Assembly (NCBI GenBank): GCA_017483305.1
Contig: JAFULC010000022.1
Coordinates: 27,170-91,169, forward strand
Length of the DNA stretch: 64,000 nt
From: Clostridia bacterium
GTDB taxonomy: Bacteria; Bacillota; Clostridia; Oscillospirales; CAG-272
Direction: 5' to 3'
Part shown: positions 57,957 through 64,000 of the stretch, in pieces
Layout: every line of letters begins with the position of its first letter
Position numbering within the stretch: position 1 is the stretch's first letter
Made by a program: the position numbers and the translations under genes
The notes under the pieces: model-generated
The model's database searches: none
What the model saw: only the letters and a program-made list of their open reading frames with translations
What the model was told of the DNA's origin: nothing

Positions 57957-58986
57957 ATTCGGCTTGGGTTATATGTATTTTTATGAGCTCTGCCGCGGCA
58001 AGCGTTGCCGCTCCAGAGACCGCGAGACCTGCGGAATGATTTATTGAGGTTATTTCGGGCAGGGGCTTGCCTGCGGCTGCGAAGGCTCGCTTGATATATT
58101 TGAGGGCGATGCTCGCGAATTTCGTCACGTCGTATTCTATGACGTATTTATTTGGAGAGAAGGCGCAGTCGGCGAAATTGACGATTTTGTACAGCATTTT
58201 GCCGAGATCGTCCTCGGAGAGCATTTGGCGATGCAGGTCGGCAAGGGTGTCGGTGCCGCTTATGAGCAGGTTTTTTATATTGCAGGTGCAGATCGGCTCA
58301 CAGTCTGAATAGATCGAGAGCGAAAGTCCTTTTCCTACATAGATATGCGCCAGCTTGTCGCCACTCTCGGCTTTGATAGTGTGATGTCTGATCGCAGAAG
58401 CGATCGCCTCCGATGATTTGATGAAAAGCAGAGGCTTGATGCCGAAAAATCGGGCGGTGGCGCTCTCGATGGCAGGAATGTCACTCTCGGTTGCGGCGCA
58501 GATATTTGTGATATTCAGCTCTCTTGTGGGCTTTTCGTCGGAGATCAATATGCAGATGGCAGAGATGCCGAAGGGCTGCCTGACGGCATTCGCACCTATT
58601 CGCGAGAGAAAGAGGTTGAGGTTGTCGCCAAAGGTGATGCTTGTGTCATAATCGTACTGCTCGTAAAATCTGCACTCTGATCTGCCTCGGACTATGCTCA
58701 TCGAAAAGCTTGGCGAGGACGTGTCTATGACGAGGATTGACAGGGCTTCGTTTACGGTATGGCAGTACGAGGGTCTGCTATCCTCTGGGAAGTGCCATTT
58801 CTTATACGTGAATTTGCACTCGTCCATAGCGGTGAGAAACTTGCCTGCGGTCACGAGGCTGACTCCCGCGCTTTCGGATATTGCCGCGCGAGTGATCTTT
58901 GGCACTGTCAGGCAGGCATCCGTCATTTTGTCGATAAGCTCGCGGCTTACGTGGAGTGATTTCTTTTCAAACTTATATCTTTTCAT
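57955..58986 (-). CDS. Degenerate ROK-family-like regulator
   Basis: A 343-residue protein with an N-terminal helix-turn-helix (residues 15-60, VPKITRAAISESAGVSLVTAGKFLTAM) followed by an ASKHA/ROK-like domain. The ROK phosphate loop is degenerate (VIDTSSPSFSMSIV instead of DxGGT) and the zinc motif is reduced to CEPICTC, so sugar kinase activity is unlikely. Near residue 235 there is YVGKGLSLSIYSD where ROK proteins have the substrate loop. I infer a transcriptional repressor that binds a sugar or a related ligand. It is a single gene with its own promoter and a shared terminator; no sugar genes adjoin it. Confidence 0.7.
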   Translation of the reverse strand: MKRYKFEKKSLHVSRELIDKMTDACLTVPKITRAAISESAGVSLVTAGKFLTAMDECKFTYKKWHFPEDSRPSYCHTVNEALSILVIDTSSPSFSMSIVRGRSECRFYEQYDYDTSITFGDNLNLFLSRIGANAVRQPFGISAICILISDEKPTRELNITNICAATESDIPAIESATARFFGIKPLLFIKSSEAIASAIRHHTIKAESGDKLAHIYVGKGLSLSIYSDCEPICTCNIKNLLISGTDTLADLHRQMLSEDDLGKMLYKIVNFADCAFSPNKYVIEYDVTKFASIALKYIKRAFAAAGKPLPEITSINHSAGLAVSGAATLAAAELIKIHITQAE

Positions 58987-59020
58987 CGTTTTTCCTTGAT
59001 TTTTGTCGGTCGTTGATATA

Positions 59021-59050
59021 ATTATATAATGAAAACCCTATTTGTGTCAA
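59021..59050 (-). promoter_or_regulatory. Promoter of the ROK-like regulator gene
   Basis: Minus-strand TTGACA (59045-59050) and TATAAT (59021-59026), spacer 18. Confidence 0.75.
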
Positions 59051-59120
59051 GAGAAAATGCGGTTTTAGCCATTTTGATGAAAAAATTGTAAAAAAAGACG
59101 AAAAAATTTAAGGAAAGCTC

Positions 59121-59149
59121 TTGACAAGGTGAAAAGTTAATGGTATAAT
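59121..59149 (+). promoter_or_regulatory. Promoter of the rplU-prp-rpmA operon
   Basis: TTGACA (59121-59126), spacer 17, TATAAT (59144-59149). Perfect consensus. Confidence 0.88.
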
Positions 59150-59155
59150 AATATG

Positions 59156-59250
59156 CCGCATAAAAATGGCTTTTTTAAGTATGCAGTTTTTTAAAAACAG
59201 GCTTTGCAAAGCAAGGCAGCATCGCCATCATAGCGAGACTTGTATGAAAG
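59156..59250 (+). promoter_or_regulatory. Probable L21 leader RNA
   Basis: About 100 bases between promoter and rplU, with short complementary blocks (for example GGCTTTGC/GCAAGGC-like and GCATCGC/GCGAGAC-like segments). An L21 leader that is thought to regulate rplU-prp-rpmA is known in Bacillota. Assigned by position and length; structure not verified. Confidence 0.45.
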
Positions 59251-59263
59251 AGAGGTGCTTTTC

Positions 59264-59575
59264 GTGTTTGCAATTATCGAAACCGGCGGAAAGCAGTACA
59301 AAGTAACAGAGCAGGATATTATCTTTGTTGAGAAGCTTGACTGCGAAGAAGGCGCAGAGCTCACGATCAACGAGGTCGTTGCAGTTTCTACCGATGCTGG
59401 CTTTAAGGTTGGCGCTCCCTACGTTGAGGGTGCTTGCGTTAAGGCAACCGTTGTAAAGAACGGCAAGGGCAAGAAAATTTATGTCCTTAAGTATAAGGCA
59501 AAGAAGGACTCGAAGAAGAAGATCGGTCACAGACAGCCTTACACAAAGATCCAGATCACATCTATCGTTGGTTAA
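59264..59575 (+). CDS. rplU: 50S ribosomal protein L21
   Basis: A 103-residue 50S protein that binds 23S rRNA. It starts from GTG at 59264, giving [14 protein letters not shown], the universal L21 beginning; AGAGAGG lies upstream. An ATG 24 bases earlier would add eight residues absent from homologues. The C-terminal [16 protein letters not shown] is typical. First gene of the L21-Prp-L27 operon. Confidence 0.96.
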   Translation: MFAIIETGGKQYKVTEQDIIFVEKLDCEEGAELTINEVVAVSTDAGFKVGAPYVEGACVKATVVKNGKGKKIYVLKYKAKKDSKKKIGHRQPYTKIQITSIVG

Positions 59576-59581
59576 TTTGTT

Positions 59582-59947
59582 ATGACGAAGTTGGTATTTT
59601 TCCGTACAGGCGGTGTTTTTTACGGCTTTGAGGAGCAGGGTCACACCGGATACGGCGAAGAGGGTAACGATATTCTCTGTGCCGCGCTCTCCGCAATGAC
59701 TATGCTGATCATCAATACCGTTGAGGTTGCTTACTCTTCCTCTATCGATTTTACTATCGATGAAGAAACTACCAATATCAAAGTGAGATCCAAGGCCGCG
59801 CTTCCCGAATACGAGGAGGACGAGCTGAAAAGATATGCGGTATCGGGAATCTTTCTCGCATACTACAAGCAGATCGAGGATATGCTTGAGGAATATTACG
59901 ACTATCTTGATGTGTCTGTTGTGGACAGACCCTACGAGGACGATTGA
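59582..59947 (+). CDS. prp: Ribosomal-processing cysteine protease Prp
   Basis: A 121-residue cysteine protease that removes the N-terminal extension of L27. It has the catalytic pair His21 (EQGHTGYG) and Cys33 (NDILCAALSAM). It lies between rplU and rpmA, the conserved order in Bacillota and some others; L27 here carries the matching cleavage motif. It follows rplU by six bases and has no strong separate ribosome site. Confidence 0.95.
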   Translation: MTKLVFFRTGGVFYGFEEQGHTGYGEEGNDILCAALSAMTMLIINTVEVAYSSSIDFTIDEETTNIKVRSKAALPEYEEDELKRYAVSGIFLAYYKQIEDMLEEYYDYLDVSVVDRPYEDD

Positions 59948-60001
59948 TTCCTTGTGGGAATGCACTGCGGTGCAAAAGAAATTTTTTAGGAGGATAATAT
60001 T

Positions 60002-60280
60002 ATGGTAAGACTCAGTTTACAGTTCTTTGCTCATAAGAAGGGTGTCGGTTCTACTAAGAACGGCCGTGATAGCGAATCCAAGCGCCTTGGCGTTAAGAGA
60101 GCTGACGGTCAGGCAGTTGTTGCCGGCAACATCCTCGTAAGACAGAGAGGAACAGCTATCCATCCCGGTAACAACGTTGGTATCGGTAAGGATGATACTC
60201 TTTTTGCTCTTATCGACGGTAGAGTTAAGTTTGAGCATAAGGCAGGCGGAAGAAAGCAGGTTAGCGTATACGCTGACTAA
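60002..60280 (+). CDS. rpmA: 50S ribosomal protein L27 with cleavable N-terminal extension
   Basis: A 92-residue 50S protein whose N-terminus reaches the peptidyl transferase centre. It starts [19 protein letters not shown], where the extension ends at Phe-Phe before Ala-His-Lys-Lys-Gly, the known Prp cleavage site in Bacillota. [18 protein letters not shown] and [16 protein letters not shown] are canonical. AGGAGG precedes the ATG. Ends at a strong terminator. Confidence 0.97.
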   Translation: MVRLSLQFFAHKKGVGSTKNGRDSESKRLGVKRADGQAVVAGNILVRQRGTAIHPGNNVGIGKDDTLFALIDGRVKFEHKAGGRKQVSVYAD

Positions 60281-60293
60281 TCTTCTGTTAATA

Positions 60294-60327
60294 GATAAAG
60301 GATGCGGAAACCCCGCATCCTTTATCT
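60294..60327 (+). terminator. Terminator of the rplU-prp-rpmA operon
   Basis: A 14-bp stem GATAAAGGATGCGG with CCGCATCCTTTATC around a short loop; the T-rich tail is short (TGTATTTG). Confidence 0.82.
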
Positions 60328-60360
60328 GTATTTGCGGCCTTTGAATTTTACTATGTACGT

Positions 60361-60424
60361 CGTTGCTCCTCGTGTGCAGCTTGACGTAGACAAACTACGC
60401 CTGCGCTTTGCCCACTCCGGTGCG
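60361..60424 (+). repeat. 64-bp dispersed repeat, copy B
   Basis: Same length and orientation as copy A at 55729-55792, about 86% identical, with the CGTAG...CTACG inverted repeat conserved and the outer stem partly lost. It lies just after the rpmA terminator. Confidence 0.8.
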
Positions 60425-60497
60425 CATTGTCTATGGCAAAATTCGAAGGTCTTGTCTTTTTTTGGATTTAATGATGTTAGCGAATATCAAAAAGGTA

Positions 60498-60526
60498 TTG
60501 TTTTTTGTGTTGATTTGTGGTAAAAT
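60498..60526 (+). promoter_or_regulatory. Promoter of the pseudouridine synthase gene
   Basis: TTGTTT (60498-60503) and TAAAAT (60521-60526), spacer 17. Confidence 0.6.
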
Positions 60527-60553
60527 AGAGCATCAAGGAAAATAGGAGTATTT

Positions 60554-61228
60554 ATGAAAATACTTTACGAGGATAAATATCTGATCGTTTGCGAGAAGCC
60601 CGTGGGGGTCGAGTCGCAGAGGAGCAGCTCGGGCAGAGAAGATATGCTGACACTTCTGTCGCAATACAGAGTCACGAGAGGCGAGGACGGCTACGTTGGG
60701 CTCGTTCACCGTCTTGACGTGGCGACGGGCGGCGCGATGATATACTCCAAAAGGGAGGATGTGACGGGGAAGCTGTCGGCGCTTGTGCAGTCTTGCGACT
60801 ACAAAAAGACCTATTTTGCCGTCGTTCACGGAGAGCTCTCGGAGAGTGAGGGCGAGATGCGTGATCTATTATACCACGACAAGAAAAAGAACAAGTCCTA
60901 CGTTTGCGACAAAAAACGGCAGGGGGTCAAGGAGGCGGTGGCGAATTACCGTTTGCTTGAGACTGTTGAGAAAAGCGAAGGGGAAAAGCTCTCTCTTGTT
61001 GAGGTCGGGCTGATTACGGGAAGGACTCATCAGATACGCGTACAGTTCGCATCCCGCAAAATGCCGCTTGTCGGGGACGGAAAGTACGGCAGCCGTGACA
61101 ACAAGGCAAGCTGTGCGCTTTGGTCGCATAGGGTTGAGTTTACACATCCGATCACAAAAAAGGTGATTGCTTGTGAATGCTTTCCCGAAGAAAATTATCC
61201 GTGGTCTTTGTTTTCAATAGAAGGGTAA
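60554..61228 (+). CDS. RluA-family pseudouridine synthase
   Basis: A 224-residue RNA pseudouridine synthase of the RluA/RsuA class without an S4 domain. It opens ILYEDKYLIVCEKPVGV, has the catalytic HRLD at residues 52-55 (VHRLDVATGGAMIYSK, nucleophile Asp55), LITGRTHQIRVQFASRKMPLVGDGKYG, and SHRVEFTHPIT. The target (rRNA or tRNA) cannot be told from sequence. Own promoter; AGGAGT before the start. Confidence 0.93.
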   Translation: MKILYEDKYLIVCEKPVGVESQRSSSGREDMLTLLSQYRVTRGEDGYVGLVHRLDVATGGAMIYSKREDVTGKLSALVQSCDYKKTYFAVVHGELSESEGEMRDLLYHDKKKNKSYVCDKKRQGVKEAVANYRLLETVEKSEGEKLSLVEVGLITGRTHQIRVQFASRKMPLVGDGKYGSRDNKASCALWSHRVEFTHPITKKVIACECFPEENYPWSLFSIEG

Positions 61229-61261
61229 TTTAGCAAAATGATATTATAAACGGAGGTTTTT

Positions 61262-62479
61262 ATGGATAAGCAGATTGAAAAGTACGGCGAGCTGATCAAG
61301 TCCTACGTTAAGGAAAACTATAAAAAGGTTTTCCGTGAGCCCGCGGGTGTTATGCAGCACAAGTATATCGTTCCCGGAAGCGTCTATGAGTCACTTTGGG
61401 ATTGGGATAGCTGGACGACTAATATTGCTCTGCGCGCGGTCGCTTCAAGCGAGGATATCGGAGAATATGAAAAGGGATGTGTTCTGAACTTTTTGGATAA
61501 AACCGATGCTATCGGAAGGATCCCGATCTTGATAACTCCCGGCGGCGCAAGTCCCGGATACAACGAAAAGATCAATATGAACGTACATAAGCCCTGTCTT
61601 GCACAGCATGCGCTTTTTGTATGCGAGCAGAACGGAGATTGCGAGTGGCTTCGTGATAAATTTTCAAGCTTGGTAAGCTTTGTTGATTTTTACTATGATC
61701 ATTGCCGTCATGAGTCGGGCTTGTATTTTTGGCTTAACGACGTTGCTATCGGTATCGACAACGATCCCTGCGTATTTTACCGTCCCGAAAAAAGCTCGGC
61801 TACAATTTATTTGAATTGCTTGATGTATAAGGAGATTTGGGCAGTTTCCGAGATCGCGCGACTCTTGGGCCTTGAGGACGTGGCGGCAAAGTATGCCGAA
61901 AGAGCGGAAGGACTCAAGCTCTGCATCCGTGAGAATCTGTGGGATGAAAGAAACGGATTTTTCTACAGTGCAGACCTCAATCTCCGTCCGATAGACGGTG
62001 ATGAGCAGATGCACAAGGGTTGTCCGAGAAACTACAGCTTCTTGCTGCAGAAGATCGACGTTTGGTCGGGATTTATGGCAATGTGGGCAAATATTGCAAC
62101 TCCCGAGCAAGCCGAGAGAATGGTAAAGGAAAATTATCTGAACGAAAGGACCTTCTATTCTGCGGGCGGTGTGCGTTCACTGTCCAAGTCGGAAAAAATG
62201 TACCGCGTAATAAAATCGGGCAATCCGTCGTGCTGGACGGGTCCCATTTGGGGAATTGCAAACTATATGACGTTTGTCGGACTTATAAATTACGGCTATG
62301 AGAAGGAGGCTCGCGAGCTTGCCGAAAAGACCGTTTTAATGTTCGGTAGGGATATAGAAAAATACGGTAAGATGCACGAATATTACGATCCCGACACATG
62401 CGAGGGTGTACATAATCTCGGCTTCCAGAGCTGGAATCTGCTGGCGGTAAATATGTACGATTACTTGTTGGAAAAGTGA
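61262..62479 (+). CDS. MGH1/GH63-like (alpha/alpha)6 glycosidase
   Basis: A 405-residue protein with the (alpha/alpha)6-barrel features of trehalase/GH63/MGH1-type hydrolases: YESLWDWDSWTTNIAL near residue 45, WLNDVAIGIDNDPCVFY near 160 with the putative acid Asp, GFMAMWANIATPEQAERM, CWTGPIWGIANYMTFVGLINYGY near 325 and EYYDPDTCEGVHNLGFQSWNLL at the end. No signal peptide, so it is cytoplasmic. The substrate could be a glucosylglycerate, mannosylglycerate or an alpha-glucoside. CGGAGG precedes the ATG. It follows the pseudouridine synthase gene by 33 bases and ends at a shared terminator. Confidence 0.85.
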   Translation: MDKQIEKYGELIKSYVKENYKKVFREPAGVMQHKYIVPGSVYESLWDWDSWTTNIALRAVASSEDIGEYEKGCVLNFLDKTDAIGRIPILITPGGASPGYNEKINMNVHKPCLAQHALFVCEQNGDCEWLRDKFSSLVSFVDFYYDHCRHESGLYFWLNDVAIGIDNDPCVFYRPEKSSATIYLNCLMYKEIWAVSEIARLLGLEDVAAKYAERAEGLKLCIRENLWDERNGFFYSADLNLRPIDGDEQMHKGCPRNYSFLLQKIDVWSGFMAMWANIATPEQAERMVKENYLNERTFYSAGGVRSLSKSEKMYRVIKSGNPSCWTGPIWGIANYMTFVGLINYGYEKEARELAEKTVLMFGRDIEKYGKMHEYYDPDTCEGVHNLGFQSWNLLAVNMYDYLLEK

Positions 62480-62506
62480 TTGAGGTGTTTTCTTTATTAT
62501 AGATAC

Positions 62507-62544
62507 AAAAGCCAAAGCCGCCCTTTTGGGCGGCTTTGGCTTTT
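62507..62544. terminator. Bidirectional terminator
   Basis: A perfect 17-bp stem AAAAGCCAAAGCCGCCC with GGGCGGCTTTGGCTTTT around TTTT, between the convergent glycosidase and amidase genes. Confidence 0.93.
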
Positions 62545-62562
62545 AATTATTACTATACGCCA

Positions 62563-63309
62563 CTATACGTCGGTGGATTTTTCTAAAAACTCGGTTATCG
62601 AGTCGAAAAGCATAGAGGCGACCTTTTGCTTATATTCGTCGGTCTCGAAAAGTGCGGCTTCAGCAGGATTTGAAAGAAACCCGCACTCGACGAGAACGGC
62701 GGGGCAGGTGGTGTTTTCAAGCAGGAATATCGAGCTTGTGGCTACCTTGGTTTTTCTTGTGTTTTCGGGTTGGAGAGTTGCTTTGTTGTTGCTTTGGATA
62801 AGACCTGCGAGAGTCGACGAATCGGGGTCGTTGGGTGAATACCATACCTGTAGTCCCGAGTATTTGGGGTTGGTGAAGGAATTCATGTGGATGCTTATAA
62901 ATATGGCGTCGGGCGTCGTGTCGGCGATCGTAAGTCGGGCGGCGAGATCGAGCTTTTTCTTTCTGCCCTGATAGTCGGAGTTTCGGTCGTAGAGCAGGCG
63001 GTCGTCCTCTCGGGTCATAACGACGTTGATGCCGTCTGCGCGCAGCATTTCGCATAGAAGCTTGGATATTTCAAGGTTTACATCCTTTTCGACAAGTCCT
63101 GCCGCGCTTGATGCACCGCCGTCCTCACCGCCGTGTCCCGCATCGATTATGACGGTTTTATATTTTAGAGTGTCGGCGTTTGTTTCGAGTGAGCTGCTTC
63201 GGTCAGGAAAGGGAAGTCTGAAATCGCTCAAAAGGTATGCCGCCGCACCGACGGCGAGAGCTGACACAATAAAAAACAGTACGAGCTTTAGGGAAAAACC
63301 GAGCTTCAT
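62563..63309 (-). CDS. cwlD: N-acetylmuramoyl-L-alanine amidase, CwlD-like
   Basis: A 248-residue amidase_3 enzyme cutting the bond between muramic acid and the peptide stem. One N-terminal transmembrane/signal segment (about residues 5-25, LKLVLFFIVSALAVGAAAYL) places it outside the cytoplasm. The catalytic zinc site shows VIIDAGHGGEDGGASS (His), EKDVNLEISKLL (Glu), SIHMNSFTNPKYSGLQVWY (His) and the C-terminal VLVECGFLSNPAEA (catalytic Glu). Length and layout match CwlD, which makes muramic-delta-lactam in the spore cortex. The ATG at 63309 follows AAAGGAG; a TTG at 63324 is rejected. Confidence 0.85.
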   Translation of the reverse strand: MKLGFSLKLVLFFIVSALAVGAAAYLLSDFRLPFPDRSSSLETNADTLKYKTVIIDAGHGGEDGGASSAAGLVEKDVNLEISKLLCEMLRADGINVVMTREDDRLLYDRNSDYQGRKKKLDLAARLTIADTTPDAIFISIHMNSFTNPKYSGLQVWYSPNDPDSSTLAGLIQSNNKATLQPENTRKTKVATSSIFLLENTTCPAVLVECGFLSNPAEAALFETDEYKQKVASMLFDSITEFLEKSTDV

Positions 63310-63481
63310 AAATGCTCCTTTCAAGGAAGGTCTTTTATAGAAATCTTATTGTCAGGTTGGCTTTTTTATGCCTTTTATATCCGATTTTTGTGCGGAAAGG
63401 ATATTGTGGGCATCCGTTGAAATCCCTATTTAGTGAAAAAAACGAAATTAGAATTTTTGCCATGAAAATGGAGAATATCGC

Positions 63482-63510
63482 TTGACAATCTGTCAGTGTT
63501 ATAGTATAAT
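63482..63510 (+). promoter_or_regulatory. Consensus promoter of glyA
   Basis: TTGACA (63482-63487), spacer 17, TATAAT (63505-63510). The leader before the start is only about 55 bases, too short for a glycine or SAM riboswitch. Confidence 0.85.
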
Positions 63511-63566
63511 TTTATAAAATAGGGTAGTGTTTACCTATGGGATATCAAAGGAAAGGAATCAAACAA

Positions 63567-64000
63567 ATGAATTTTTTTGATGAGCTTGTAAACTACGACA
63601 AAGAGGTGCACGATGCCTGCTCGCTCGAGCTTGCGCGCCAGCGCCACAACATAGAGCTTATTGCCTCTGAAAACATTGTATCAAAGGCAGTCCTGCTTGC
63701 TGCGGGCACTGTGCTTACCAATAAGTATGCCGAGGGATTCCCGGGTAAACGCTATTACGGCGGCTGTCAGTGCGTTGACGTTGTTGAAAACATCGCGCGC
63801 GAGCGTGCTAAAAAGCTTTTCGGAGCAGAGCACGCCAACGTTCAGCCTCACAGTGGAGCGTCCGCTAATCTCGCGGTATTTTTTGCACTTTTGAATCCCG
63901 GCGACACGGTTATGGGACTCAATCTCGCGCACGGCGGTCACCTTTCCCACGGTTCTCCCGTAAATATTTCGGGTAAATATTTCAATATCGTTCCTTACAG
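63567..64000 (+). CDS. glyA: Serine hydroxymethyltransferase, 5' part
   Basis: Converts serine and tetrahydrofolate to glycine and methylene-tetrahydrofolate. About 144 codons are visible before the window ends. It shows [28 protein letters not shown] near residue 32, [28 protein letters not shown], and [38 protein letters not shown], all standard SHMT landmarks including the PLP-phosphate Ser-Gly-Ala-Ser. The PLP lysine lies beyond the edge. AAGGAAAGGAA precedes the ATG. Confidence 0.97.
   Translation, partial: MNFFDELVNYDKEVHDACSLELARQRHNIELIASENIVSKAVLLAAGTVLTNKYAEGFPGKRYYGGCQCVDVVENIARERAKKLFGAEHANVQPHSGASANLAVFFALLNPGDTVMGLNLAHGGHLSHGSPVNISGKYFNIVPY

Noticed and set aside
60302-60523. 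73-codon frame after rpmA
   Set aside because: It begins within the terminator stem and runs through the 64-bp repeat; no ribosome site and no similarity recognised.
63511-63566. Glycine, SAM or folate riboswitch before glyA
   Set aside because: The leader is only about 55 bases and lacks paired elements.

Overview
The window is a chromosomal segment from a spore-forming Bacillota, most likely class Clostridia (gut or rumen Oscillospirales-like). The support is a near-complete spoVB-yabN-yabO-yabP-yabQ-divIC cluster, a CwlD-type amidase, L27 with the Bacillota N-terminal extension plus its protease Prp, a MecA adaptor, CdaA/CdaR and the nusB-xseAB-ispA-tlyA-nadK-argR-recN block. Sigma-A type promoters (TTGACA-17-TATAAT) are common. 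The assignment rests on gene content only; I saw no rRNA, tRNA, CRISPR array, phage or insertion sequence.

Layout: 1-9.7 kb holds the end of pgi, a small P-loop protein, an Lrp regulator overlapping an aminotransferase, an orphan membrane protein, nicotinate phosphoribosyltransferase, and a tight cdaA-cdaR-FAD protein operon. 9.7-18.7 kb is a same-strand run: recJ, relA, dtd, hemZ, a uridine-kinase-like protein and an amidohydrolase. 18.7-23.1 kb is the sporulation/division cluster with hup inserted. 23.1-26.4 kb carries an SPFH protein with zinc ribbons, a zinc-ribbon membrane protein and a TPM-domain protein, resembling the ydjGHI envelope-stress genes of Bacillus subtilis without pspA. 26.5-28.8 kb on the minus strand has an AEC transporter, a family 4 uracil-DNA glycosylase and mecA. 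29-35.8 kb has a BspA-like leucine-rich-repeat lipoprotein, a nuclease-helicase fusion, a subgroup Ic aminotransferase and a YtqA-like radical SAM enzyme.

35.9-43.2 kb is the accessory core: four tandem, separately transcribed paralogues of about 540-556 residues. Each has a signal peptide, two extracellular modules, a Thr/Glu-rich stalk and a C-terminal Lys-Lys-Gly-Cys/hydrophobic/Lys tail instead of LPxTG. All four share an unusually conserved promoter region. A convergent SGNH-fold membrane protein that appears to have lost its catalytic Asp/His follows. I consider this array the best candidate for an undescribed system, probably a family of surface adhesins or ligand-binding proteins.

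44.7-53.1 kb is the nusB to recN operon, with a PAP2-like gene where dxs often sits. 53.1-64 kb holds argS, yebC, a flippase, rplS, a degenerate ROK-like regulator, the rplU-prp-rpmA operon, an RluA-type pseudouridine synthase, an (alpha/alpha)6 glycosidase, cwlD (minus) and the start of glyA. A 64-bp repeat with internal dyad symmetry lies after yebC and again after rpmA.
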